Shown in pieces: positions 8,653 to 16,021 of a DNA stretch of 45,857 nucleotides. Location: positions 78,302 through 124,158 of the forward strand of contig JAHJJF010000126.1 of the NCBI GenBank assembly GCA_018823135.1, read 5' to 3'. The translations under genes were made by a program, and so were the position numbers. Under the pieces are notes generated by a model, which searched no databases, was not told the DNA's origin, and saw only the letters and a program-made list of their open reading frames with translations. Within the stretch, counting starts at the first letter, position 1. Each line of letters starts with the position of its first letter. The DNA comes from Pseudomonadota bacterium. Its GTDB lineage: Bacteria; Desulfobacterota; Desulfobulbia; Desulfobulbales; CALZHT01.

Positions 8653-9219
8653 TCATGGCCAGAAATGATCAATCCCCTTGGCGGCAACCAGATTAATCGC
8701 TTCCGGAAAAGCAATGCATTCCATATCAAAGACCTTGGCGGCAATATCTTTCGGCGTATCCTCTTCATCAAGGGGGACGCATTTCTGAACGACAATGGGG
8801 CCTTCGTCATACTCCTCATTGGCAAAATGCACTGTGCAGCCACTCACCTTTACGCCGCGCTCCTTGGCCGCCCGGTGTACACGCATCCCGTAAAATCCGT
8901 CGCCGCAAAAAGCAGGGATCAGCGACGGATGAATATTCAAAACAGCCTTTCTGAGTTGCAGAGGCGGCTCATAAAGCTTCAGATATCCGGCCAGGCAGAT
9001 GAGATCAATATCGTAACCTTTGAGTATCTCGTTGGTTGCCTGGTTGTCTTTTGCATGAAAGGCAGGGTAGCCGTATTTTTTCGCCTTGGTGAGCCCCAAT
9101 GCATCAGCAACATTGGAAATGACCACATCAATCGTCGCATTCAGCGTGCCCTTTTTAATGCGTTCATGAAAATTATCAAGGGTCCGGCCGGAGCCGGAAA
9201 GCAGGACCGCAAGTTTCAT
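8653..9219 (-). CDS. purN: Phosphoribosylglycinamide formyltransferase (PurN)
   Basis: Transfers the formyl group of 10-formyl-THF to GAR in purine synthesis. At 188 residues it is slightly short of the usual 200-215. Catalytic residues are present: NIHPSLIPAF (Asn and His) and the Asp of FANEEYDEGPIVVQ. The phosphate-binding loop reads GSGRTLDN instead of the usual GSGSNLQ, a mild deviation seen in some relatives. A good ribosome site (AGGAGA) precedes the ATG. It follows the short purH gene but is separated from it by that gene's terminator and 220 bases, so it probably has its own promoter. Confidence 0.93.
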   Translation of the reverse strand: MKLAVLLSGSGRTLDNFHERIKKGTLNATIDVVISNVADALGLTKAKKYGYPAFHAKDNQATNEILKGYDIDLICLAGYLKLYEPPLQLRKAVLNIHPSLIPAFCGDGFYGMRVHRAAKERGVKVSGCTVHFANEEYDEGPIVVQKCVPLDEEDTPKDIAAKVFDMECIAFPEAINLVAAKGIDHFWP

Positions 9220-9432
9220 ATCACTCTCCTGATGTATTATTTAATGTGGCTCTTACAATTCTCAGCGGTTTTATCAATTTCTGCAGGCCACTTACGTCCC
9301 GCCAGAATTTCGAAGCGATCAGTTCCACAAGGAGCGTGACAGTCAGTTACGCCCCGATGAAGCCGGTGCACATGAACCGGAAGAAATAGAAAAAACGACA
9401 CGCCTTTTGGGGAACTCAGGATGCAATAGCCT
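9220..9432. other. Gap between purN and the purH terminator
   Basis: About 210 bases with no convincing gene. It should hold the purN promoter, but I could not pick one with confidence. Confidence 0.5.
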
Positions 9433-9456
9433 AAAAACCCCTATTCAAAATAGGGG
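9433..9456 (-). terminator. Intrinsic terminator overlapping the purH stop codon
   Basis: CCCCTATT/AATAGGGG arms (9438-9445 with 9449-9456), an exact 8-bp stem with a 3-base loop, followed on the minus strand by TTTTT (plus-strand A 9433-9437). The hairpin contains the last codons and the TAG stop (9441-9443) of the IMP cyclohydrolase gene. Confidence 0.9.
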
Positions 9457-10055
9457 TCGTTATCCACATCGACCCTATCCAGCCAGGCGGAAATAGCCGT
9501 ATCGTATTTGCTGGTAAGGGCAAAAACCTTGGCTGCAAGACGGAAACGGGTTTTGAGGGTGGTATTGCCGGTTGCCTTGATTTCAGCAAGGACCTGCGGG
9601 TAGTCCGCCGGATCCACAAGCACGGTGACATCATGGAAATTTTTTGCAGATGAGCGGATCATGGTCGGCCCGCCGATGTCGATATTTTCAATAGCGTGAG
9701 GAACGGTGCAACCCGGCTCAGCGGTGGCCTTGTCAAAGGCATAGAGATTCACCGCAATCAGGTCGATTGGTTTCAAGCCATGTGCTGCCATCTGTTTCTG
9801 GTGGTCAGGATTATCCCTCTGCGCCAGGATGCCGCCGTGAACCTTGGGATGCAGGGTTTTTACTCTGCCGTCCAGCATCTCTGGAAAGCCGGTGAATTCG
9901 GAGACATCCATGACCGTAAGCCCATGGTCACGAAGTTTTTTCGCGGTGCCGCCGGTTGAAAGAATCTCAACCCCCAGATCCTGCAATTCCCGGGCAAAAC
10001 CCTCGATACCGGATTTGTCGGTCAAACTTATAAGTGCACGCTCTATTTTTTTCAT
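9441..10055 (-). CDS. purH: IMP cyclohydrolase: stand-alone N-terminal domain of PurH
   Basis: Catalyses the last step of IMP synthesis, ring closure of FAICAR. Only the MGS-like cyclohydrolase domain is present (204 residues). Bifunctional PurH is about 510-530 residues and carries an AICAR formyltransferase domain C-terminally, which is absent here. Seen: the STGGTAKKL loop, [22 protein letters not shown], and [14 protein letters not shown]. The protein ends cleanly at the domain border, and an intrinsic terminator covers the stop codon, so this looks like a mature short gene and not a recent break. The formyltransferase step must be encoded elsewhere. GGAGG lies 7 bases before the ATG. Confidence 0.92.
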   Translation of the reverse strand: MKKIERALISLTDKSGIEGFARELQDLGVEILSTGGTAKKLRDHGLTVMDVSEFTGFPEMLDGRVKTLHPKVHGGILAQRDNPDHQKQMAAHGLKPIDLIAVNLYAFDKATAEPGCTVPHAIENIDIGGPTMIRSSAKNFHDVTVLVDPADYPQVLAEIKATGNTTLKTRFRLAAKVFALTSKYDTAISAWLDRVDVDNDPYFE

Positions 10056-10091
10056 TGGTAGTCCTCCATAAATTTATTCGTTCAAGATAAT

Positions 10092-10484
10092 CTAATCTTT
10101 TCGCGTAAAACGTCTGATCAGTCTACGGTCCTTCTTCCCCGGACGTCCTTCCGGGCCGAAATTGCTGCCCGGTTTCAGCAGGCGCCGTTCTTCCCTTGTT
10201 GCCGCGCGGGCGGATATACTCTCCCCGGTCTCTTCATACATTTTTTGTGCAACAACCGCAGGCCCGCGCCGGCCTGAAAGTTCATGAACGATTACGATAA
10301 ACTCGACCTCACCTCTCTGGATCCGCAGTTCATCACCGATACTGACGGTTTTTGCCGGTTTGATTCTGGCATTATTGCAATGCACCTTGCCGCCGGCAAC
10401 CGCAATTGCCGCTAACGACCTGGTTTTAAAAAAACGGGCGGCCCACAACCATTTATCAATCCTGACCTTTATTTCTTCAGTCAT
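10092..10484 (-). CDS. hslR: S4-domain RNA-binding heat-shock protein Hsp15 (HslR)
   Basis: A small basic RNA-binding protein (130 residues) of the HslR family, which in E. coli binds free 50S subunits carrying a nascent chain and helps recycle them. The S4 domain covers about residues 6-65 (VRIDKWLWAARFFKTRSLA...GGKVHCNNARIKPAKTV). It is followed by a charged helix and a strongly basic C-terminal tail (GRPGKKDRRLIRRFTRKD). It lies 36 bases upstream of the short purH gene on the same strand, so cotranscription is possible. Confidence 0.92.
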   Translation of the reverse strand: MTEEIKVRIDKWLWAARFFKTRSLAAIAVAGGKVHCNNARIKPAKTVSIGDELRIQRGEVEFIVIVHELSGRRGPAVVAQKMYEETGESISARAATREERRLLKPGSNFGPEGRPGKKDRRLIRRFTRKD

Positions 10485-10669
10485 CAGCTTTCTTAACGAG
10501 TAGTAACAATTTAAAAAATAATATTTACCACACTTGTTTCCTGAGAGCTATTATCCAATTATAAAAAAATGCCGCTCTTTCCAGCCTTGCAGAAATACAG
10601 TATACAATGCTAGAAAGTCTCAGGTAAAAAATTACATGACTAACTATATATGATAAAAAATATCACGCT

Positions 10670-11407
10670 ATGAAACTCAAATCCGTTGGCATAAAAAATA
10701 TCAGCTACCCGGTCCGGGTTCGAAGAAAAATCGGCGGCACCCAGGAAACCGTGGCAACAATCGCCATGCAGGCAAATATGCCCCGCCGGCAAAGGGAAAA
10801 CTGCATCGCAACATTTATTACGGTTCTTAACAAGTACCAGAAAAACATCAGCGTCGATGAATTCCCGGCGCTTCTCAATGAAGTCAGTGAAAGTCTGCAG
10901 GCAGAATCATCAAAAATCGAAATGACCTTTCCGTATTTCATCGAAAAAAAGGCACCGGTAACCGGAACCAAAAGCCTGATGGAATATCAATGCCGTTTTA
11001 CCGGAATCATGGGACCGGAAGAAGATTTCATTCTTTCCGTCTGGGTGCCGGTAACCACCCTTTGTCCCTGCTCCAAGGAAATCAGTGAAAGCGGCGCCCA
11101 TAACCAGCGGGCTGAAGTGAATCTTAATGTGAAATTCAACGGCTTCATCTGGGTTGAGGATCTCATTTCCATGGTTGAATCCTGCGCCTCCTGCGAGGTC
11201 TTTTCCCTGCTCAAAAGGCCGGATGAAAAATTCGTCACCGAACAGGCGTTCAATAATCCGTTATTTGTAGAAGACGTGGTCCGCATCGTTGCTGAAAAAA
11301 CCCTTGCTCATCCGGATATTCACTGGTTTTCAGTAAGCGTCGAAAGTTTTGAATCCATCCACAAACACAGCGCCTATGCCTATGTTGACAGCGACGAATT
11401 GAATTAA
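10670..11407 (+). CDS. folE2: GTP cyclohydrolase FolE2 (type IB)
   Basis: Converts GTP to 7,8-dihydroneopterin triphosphate, the entry to folate (and queuosine/archaeosine) synthesis. At 245 residues it matches the type IB family. The conserved metal/catalytic block is present, with Cys132 and Cys134 in TLCPCSKEISESGAHNQR. The zinc-independent FolE2 form is often used under metal limitation, though no Zur-type site is evident here. It is the first plus-strand gene. No Shine-Dalgarno is clear ahead of the ATG and no terminator was found after the stop. The promoter must lie in the 185-base gap from 10485, which is AT-rich. Confidence 0.95.
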   Translation: MKLKSVGIKNISYPVRVRRKIGGTQETVATIAMQANMPRRQRENCIATFITVLNKYQKNISVDEFPALLNEVSESLQAESSKIEMTFPYFIEKKAPVTGTKSLMEYQCRFTGIMGPEEDFILSVWVPVTTLCPCSKEISESGAHNQRAEVNLNVKFNGFIWVEDLISMVESCASCEVFSLLKRPDEKFVTEQAFNNPLFVEDVVRIVAEKTLAHPDIHWFSVSVESFESIHKHSAYAYVDSDELN

Positions 11408-11452
11408 TTCTGTGCAATAAATACAAAAACCTCCCCTGCCTAACATTTAATA

Positions 11453-11481
11453 TTGACACGCATTAAAAACTTTCTTATGGT
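11453..11481 (+). promoter_or_regulatory. Sigma-70-type promoter for the small cytochrome c gene
   Basis: A perfect TTGACA (11453-11458), 17 bases, then TATGGT (11476-11481). It lies 45 bases after folE2 and would give a leader of about 185 bases before the cytochrome ATG. That is long for a 106-residue protein, so a second, nearer promoter is also possible. Confidence 0.45.
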
Positions 11482-11671
11482 AACCACCCAGAGCCTGACT
11501 ATCTAATTCTGCAAATCATTTTGAAGCCGAATCAGCTTGATTTCCCGAACTGACACTCTGGCTGCGCAGACATACAGCACATTTAGTCACATTAATGTCT
11601 CAATCCTGTGGAATAAATACCGGGGCTGCTTTGCCAACTTTTTATTAACTTTTATGTAACTGGAGGAAAAA

Positions 11672-11992
11672 ATGAAAAAAAGAATTCTATTGGTTGCTGC
11701 TGCATTGATTATTCTGTCACCGGGTTTAAGCCTTGCCGAGACCTCGTCCATTGAACTTGGCAAACAACTGTTTAATGACCCGACTCTCGGCGGCTCGACA
11801 AACAGCAAAACCTGCAACTCGTGTCATGATAATGGCTCTGGCCTGGAAAAGTCTGGAGACAACCAGAATCTTGTCAAAATGATCAATAAATGTATCGAAG
11901 GACCTCTGGCGGGAAAAGCCATTGACGGCAGAACTGCGCCGATGCGGTCTTTAAAAATGTATATCCAGTCCCTGGGCAACCAACCGAACTAA
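11672..11992 (+). CDS. Small monohaem c-type cytochrome, periplasmic
   Basis: A 106-residue precursor with a Sec signal peptide (MKKRILLVAAALIILSPGLSLAE, cut about residue 22) and a single haem c site CNSCH. A Met in APMRSLKMYI could be the sixth haem ligand. The layout (GKQLFNDPTLGGSTNSKTCNSCHDNG ... PMRSLKMYIQSL) resembles the short class I cytochromes related to the N-terminal fold of di-haem cytochrome c peroxidases. Its redox partner is unknown. It stands alone on the plus strand with a strong ribosome site (GGAGG, 6 bases before ATG) and converges on the outer-membrane protein gene, sharing a terminator hairpin. Confidence 0.88.
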   Translation: MKKRILLVAAALIILSPGLSLAETSSIELGKQLFNDPTLGGSTNSKTCNSCHDNGSGLEKSGDNQNLVKMINKCIEGPLAGKAIDGRTAPMRSLKMYIQSLGNQPN

Positions 11993-11993
11993 C

Positions 11994-12030
11994 AAAAAAA
12001 AGGGGGGCCGAATTGCTTCTGCCTCCCTTT
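11994..12030 (-). terminator. Shared terminator hairpin between the cytochrome and outer-membrane protein genes
   Basis: AAAGGGGGGC (11999-12008) pairs with GCCTCCCTTT (12021-12030) with one mismatch. On the minus strand it is followed by eight T residues, so it is a good terminator for the outer-membrane protein gene. On the plus strand the T tract is weak, so it may act poorly for the cytochrome gene. Confidence 0.75.
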
Positions 12031-12055
12031 CACTTCTTATTGACTTCTGATCTTC

Positions 12056-12829
12056 TTAGAAATCCAGGCCCACCTCGGCAAATGGACCGCTGAAGGTAAG
12101 ATCAGCCTTAATATCTTTTTCGTCAATTTCGATCTGTTCATGCCGATATCCTCCGGCAATATACAATGACTTCATGGGCATTTTAAAGGGGTGGTACTTT
12201 ACTCTGCCTATATAGTCAAAATAACTGTTGTCATCATAGGAAATCCCCCGCCCCTCCGCCTCGATGGCAAGCCATTTAAATGGCTGCACCCGCAAGCCGA
12301 TATATACCATGGGCATGGGAATGGTCTGGCTGGTGGATTCGTCATAACTCCCCTGAGTTACCTGAGCAGACAGATCGATGATCCGCACGTTGATGCCGAA
12401 TTCGGCGCTCAAACGGTCGCCGGTGAGGGTCTCAATAAAAGGGATGCCGTAGTACACCGCAACATCATAATGATCTAAAACCAGCTTCGAATAGAAATCA
12501 GTAGCTGCTGTGAATGCAGGTTGGTCACCAAATTTGAAATTTGCGCTTTTCTGGCCAGTGCCTTCAAATTCCATGGGTGTATACATCAGGTAGATATTGG
12601 GAAGAAAAAGCGGCAGATCGAATTTTGCCCGGACATAGCCGCGGAATTCATCGTCATATTTCGCATCATTCCCCAGATCAAGGTTATCGGCCTGGGTTAT
12701 GGCTTTGTACCCGACATAACCGTCAGGGCTCTGCCCCCAACCCCCCACGGCAACTTCCACGCCAAGGGCTGAAGAAATATCCGGGGCAAGAAAAAGCAAA
12801 AAAACAAATATACATGCTATGCGTTTCAT
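12056..12829 (-). CDS. Outer-membrane beta-barrel protein, TIGR04219-like
   Basis: A 257-residue exported protein: Sec signal peptide (MKRIACIFVFLLFLAPDISSA), then alternating hydrophobic/polar strands rich in Tyr, Gly and Phe, ending in the C-terminal Phe (EVGLDF) typical of outer-membrane barrels. The start GVEVAVGGWGQSPDGYVGYK and the overall pattern fit the TIGR04219 family of small outer-membrane proteins; its role is not established. The ATG at 12829 is preceded by GGAGG at a good distance, which decides against the upstream ATG at 12844. It is convergent with the cytochrome gene. Confidence 0.8.
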   Translation of the reverse strand: MKRIACIFVFLLFLAPDISSALGVEVAVGGWGQSPDGYVGYKAITQADNLDLGNDAKYDDEFRGYVRAKFDLPLFLPNIYLMYTPMEFEGTGQKSANFKFGDQPAFTAATDFYSKLVLDHYDVAVYYGIPFIETLTGDRLSAEFGINVRIIDLSAQVTQGSYDESTSQTIPMPMVYIGLRVQPFKWLAIEAEGRGISYDDNSYFDYIGRVKYHPFKMPMKSLYIAGGYRHEQIEIDEKDIKADLTFSGPFAEVGLDF

Positions 12830-12988
12830 CGGCAGAACCTCCATTTTAGAAATGTTAGCAATAAAACCAGATCGACCTGCGTGAAAAGTATAATTTACAT
12901 GATAACATATCCGCTACATGAATAGAACAATGAAAAGGGACATGGTCGTAAGCCCTTGGCAGTTTCACCTAAGATGAATGGCAGTGCG

Positions 12989-13828
12989 TTACTCTTTTTT
13001 CCCGGCGGGGTCATATCCGTCTTTCTTCCACTGAAGCACACCTTTTTTCAGAAAATAATAATCGGTGATCCCTTCCTTCTCAAAGTAATACTGCACCCAC
13101 TCAACCTGCTTCCCGACATTATCCAGGATAAGGATTCCACTGCGCGGCACGGCTATACTCTGTTTTTCAATCAGACTGATCAGCAGGTCTACGGTCAGTT
13201 GCTTCATTTTCGGAAACCGGATGGGTGATTCGCTTCTTTCATTGGGCTCTCTGAGGTCGATAATCGTGTACTTACCGCTGTTGGCTTTATCAATGAAATG
13301 CTCGGTAGCCAGCTGTTTCCGGTTGAAATCCTCTTTGCTGATCAACGAAGTTTTCAAGGTTTCGCGGGTCATAGGCCTGCCGAAAAAATCAGTTTTTCCC
13401 GGATGATTCTGAACCCAGTAAAAAATGCCGGCATCATAAATTCTGACATTGGCAAATCCCCACTCGGTGGCCCTGGCCCCGGCCTTATAACTGTTTGAAC
13501 ATGTGGTGTCGTTACTGTAGAAAACAAGAGGTGTACTGCTTTTTTTCTCACGAAGCGCCAGCAGGTCTTTTTCCCGCAGCCTGTCCACCGGAATATTTCC
13601 GGCGCCGTTCATGTGGATTACCTTGTATTCCCTGGCATCGCGTGAATCTACGATAATTGCGTCGTTATAGATTAAAGCAAGCTCTTCAGTCTCAATGGGC
13701 GAGAGATCTCTGTACTTCACCCGGAATGGGAACTCCAGTTCGGCAGCCGCTGTCAGGCTTGCACCTGAAAGCAATAATCCTGCAGCCAGAACCGGATAGA
13801 GCAATTTTCTCAACAACATCTTTGACAT
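12989..13828 (-). CDS. Periplasmic tandem-rhodanese protein A, active-site Cys replaced by Ser
   Basis: A 279-residue precursor with a signal peptide (about residues 1-27) and two rhodanese-like domains (about 35-140 and 165-275). In domain 1 the loop reads FYSNDTTCSNSYKAG, where the paralogue at 18928-19770 has FYCNGITCPKSYKAA; the usual persulfide-forming Cys is therefore Ser, although the second Cys of the loop is kept. In domain 2 the loop is LILDNVGKQVEW, with no Cys. A binding or sensing role is more likely than sulfurtransfer, but the remaining Cys might still react. AGGAGG lies 7 bases before the ATG. It is 55 bases downstream of the haem kinase on the same strand, so probably cotranscribed. 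Confidence 0.88.
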   Translation of the reverse strand: MSKMLLRKLLYPVLAAGLLLSGASLTAAAELEFPFRVKYRDLSPIETEELALIYNDAIIVDSRDAREYKVIHMNGAGNIPVDRLREKDLLALREKKSSTPLVFYSNDTTCSNSYKAGARATEWGFANVRIYDAGIFYWVQNHPGKTDFFGRPMTRETLKTSLISKEDFNRKQLATEHFIDKANSGKYTIIDLREPNERSESPIRFPKMKQLTVDLLISLIEKQSIAVPRSGILILDNVGKQVEWVQYYFEKEGITDYYFLKKGVLQWKKDGYDPAGKKE

Positions 13829-13883
13829 TACCAAACCTCCTGTAATTGTGTGATACTTGGAGTCAGAATTCTGTAAGACTTTT

Positions 13884-15704
13884 TCAGGAAAAATTCTTGA
13901 AATCAAGAAACGGCAGGCCATCGGTTACCTGTATATAGAATTTACATTGCTTGCAGTCGGTGATTTTCTGGGCAAAGGTGCCCTGCACTTTACCAGCACA
14001 CAAGGTTCCGGCAACAACCCAGCACACCCTGCCGTAATGCGGGTATGAGGGGCATTTGAGTTCACTGTTTTTATCTCGGCCGCATTGCATGAATTCCCAG
14101 CACGGGATTTTTCCATCATCCTCCCTGCTCTGATACGGGAAATAAAGACTTACTTCCATGCCGCCCTCTTTTCTGTTTCCTGCCCGGATAGAGCCGCCAT
14201 GCTCCTCCACAATTTTTTTGCTGATCGATAACCCAAGGCCGGTGCCCTGGCCGGCTTTTTTCGTTGTGTAAAAGGGCTCAAAAATCAAACCGAGAAACTC
14301 TGTATTCACCCCGGGTCCGCTATCTGAAACATGAACCGCAAGACAAACCACATGATGTATTTCTTCGGAAGTGACTTCAATCGAGAGAGTTCCTCCATCG
14401 GGCATGGCATCCATTGCATTTGAAATCAGGTTGATTACCGCCTGTCTGACCTGTTCGGCGTCGATCATCACGGTAAGATCAGTGTTGTTTTTATAATCAA
14501 CTGCAATATTCAATTCTTCAAGCATTTCACGAAAGAGATTTACCGCATCATTTACGACACTGTCGAGGCTATGCCGTTCAAATGTCATTTTCGGCTCCCA
14601 GGAAAAAACCAGAACGTCCCTGAGAATTCTTTCAAGCCTTTCGGCTTCGGAAACAACAATCTCGGCATAGGCTTCCTGTTTTTCCGAAGAGGCAAGCTTC
14701 AACAATCTCCTGCCGAAACCGCCGAGGGCCGAAAGAGGATTTCGAATCTGGTGCGCAATGTCCGCAGTCAAACGCCCGAGGGCCGCCATTTTCTCTGCCT
14801 GCACGAGCTTGTCCTGGGTTTTTCTGATTTCCGAGGTTTTCTTCTCAACTTCTTCTTCCAGTCGCTGCGTCCATTGTTCCATTTTCTTTCTTGCGACGCT
14901 TAATTCGTGGCTCATATCATTAAATGCCAGGGCAAGGCGGCCAATTTCATCTTTGGAAGACAATTCCACCCTGTGCGAAAGATCCCCTTCTGAAACACTT
15001 TTCATCCCCTTGGAGAGCGCACCCACCGGTTTAAGAATAATTTTCCAGAGGATGAGAGAAATCAAGCCGGCAATCAGCGCAATAAAAAGAAAAATGTAGA
15101 CAGAGGTCTTGATCGTCTGTTTTTTAATCCTGTCATCATAGGACTGGAGGGAAAAATCGGTCATCATCAAGCCGAGCACCTTATCCTGTTCATCGTGAAA
15201 ATGGCAGGAAGCAGTATAACACGCGGTATCGTTGGCGATGGGTTCGACATAAGTCAACAGTCGGGAACCATCCTCCTGATGAACGACCCACTGCTTGTGA
15301 CCGGAAACCGGCAACCGCACTTCATCCGACTCCGGATGGCATTGTCGGCAGGTGCTGCTTATTTTTTCCAATGTGAAACCGATTTCATTTTCCAACGAAG
15401 AATAGGCAATCTTCCCGTCAGGCCTGATTATTCGGACATTATCTATTATTTCGGAGCTTGAAATGACCTCTATGGCCTTCTGTAGCGCCTCAACGCTTCC
15501 TAAAAGCATATCGCGACTGAGGCTCATGCTTACCATTTCGGAAGATGATTTCACATATGCCTGCGCATCCTCCATAAGATGCTTTTCTTCTTCTTTGATA
15601 ATTGTGAACCAGAAGATAAAAGAGCCGACACCGATAATCAGGCTTACTGCTGTTACCAGTTTAGAAGTAAGAGATTTGTTGGCAGAAAAAAGAGTAAATG
15701 GCAT
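13884..15704 (-). CDS. Membrane sensor histidine kinase with two periplasmic haem-c motifs and a C-terminal two-CW domain
   Basis: A 606-residue kinase. TM1 about 15-36; periplasmic sensor about 37-198 with C119-x2-C-H123 and C162-x4-C-H168, two likely covalent haem c sites; TM2 about 200-222; HAMP about 222-275; coiled coil; HisKA with His318 (DIAHQIRNPLSALGG); HATPase with GLGLSISKKIVEEHGG. After the kinase core comes a Cys-rich C-terminal domain (about 525-600: CWEFMQCGRD, CPSY, CWVVAGTLC, CKQC), matching the 'two-CW' type of small domain of unknown role and possibly binding metal or a redox cofactor. Periplasmic haem plus cytosolic Cys domain suggests redox or gas sensing on both sides of the membrane. 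No response regulator lies next to it. Confidence 0.9.
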   Translation of the reverse strand: MPFTLFSANKSLTSKLVTAVSLIIGVGSFIFWFTIIKEEEKHLMEDAQAYVKSSSEMVSMSLSRDMLLGSVEALQKAIEVISSSEIIDNVRIIRPDGKIAYSSLENEIGFTLEKISSTCRQCHPESDEVRLPVSGHKQWVVHQEDGSRLLTYVEPIANDTACYTASCHFHDEQDKVLGLMMTDFSLQSYDDRIKKQTIKTSVYIFLFIALIAGLISLILWKIILKPVGALSKGMKSVSEGDLSHRVELSSKDEIGRLALAFNDMSHELSVARKKMEQWTQRLEEEVEKKTSEIRKTQDKLVQAEKMAALGRLTADIAHQIRNPLSALGGFGRRLLKLASSEKQEAYAEIVVSEAERLERILRDVLVFSWEPKMTFERHSLDSVVNDAVNLFREMLEELNIAVDYKNNTDLTVMIDAEQVRQAVINLISNAMDAMPDGGTLSIEVTSEEIHHVVCLAVHVSDSGPGVNTEFLGLIFEPFYTTKKAGQGTGLGLSISKKIVEEHGGSIRAGNRKEGGMEVSLYFPYQSREDDGKIPCWEFMQCGRDKNSELKCPSYPHYGRVCWVVAGTLCAGKVQGTFAQKITDCKQCKFYIQVTDGLPFLDFKNFS

Positions 15705-16021
15705 TTTTTAGACAAAACCACTCGTGTATGGTAAATTTGTTTAACAGTTTGAGAATAATTTCTTTATAAGGTTAACAAGTGCGGTATCTACTGCTAAGCC
15801 GATGACGTTGGCATATAAACTCTACTCCGGTGCTTCCCGATACAATGTAACTCCAAGCCTGCATGAAAACAGTAATTAATACCTTGCCGTACCTTTTTTG
15901 TAAAACGGACAGCACTGGAAAGTCAAGCGAAGTTATTTTTATAACGAATTAAAATAATTACATATCTCTGGTCAATCAAAATTGACAACCACCGCCAAAC
16001 TAACAATAGAATTGAAGATTA
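15705..16021. other. Divergent intergenic region between the two sensor kinases
   Basis: A gene-free 317 bases that must carry promoters in both directions. A TTGACA (15982-15987) points toward the hybrid kinase, but its -10 match is poor and the start would be almost at the ATG. Near the haem kinase, an imperfect inverted repeat related to TTGTTAAC (about 15737-15779) could be an operator. No RNA gene was recognised. Confidence 0.4.

Noticed and set aside
9321-9334. 14-base word AGTTCCACAAGGAG shared with the minus strand at 38578-38591
   Set aside because: With about 46 kb on two strands, several chance 14-mer matches are expected, and flanking sequence does not align.
8584-9339. 251-codon plus-strand frame over purN
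   Set aside because: Antisense shadow of purN; only the last part leaves the gene and has no family resemblance.
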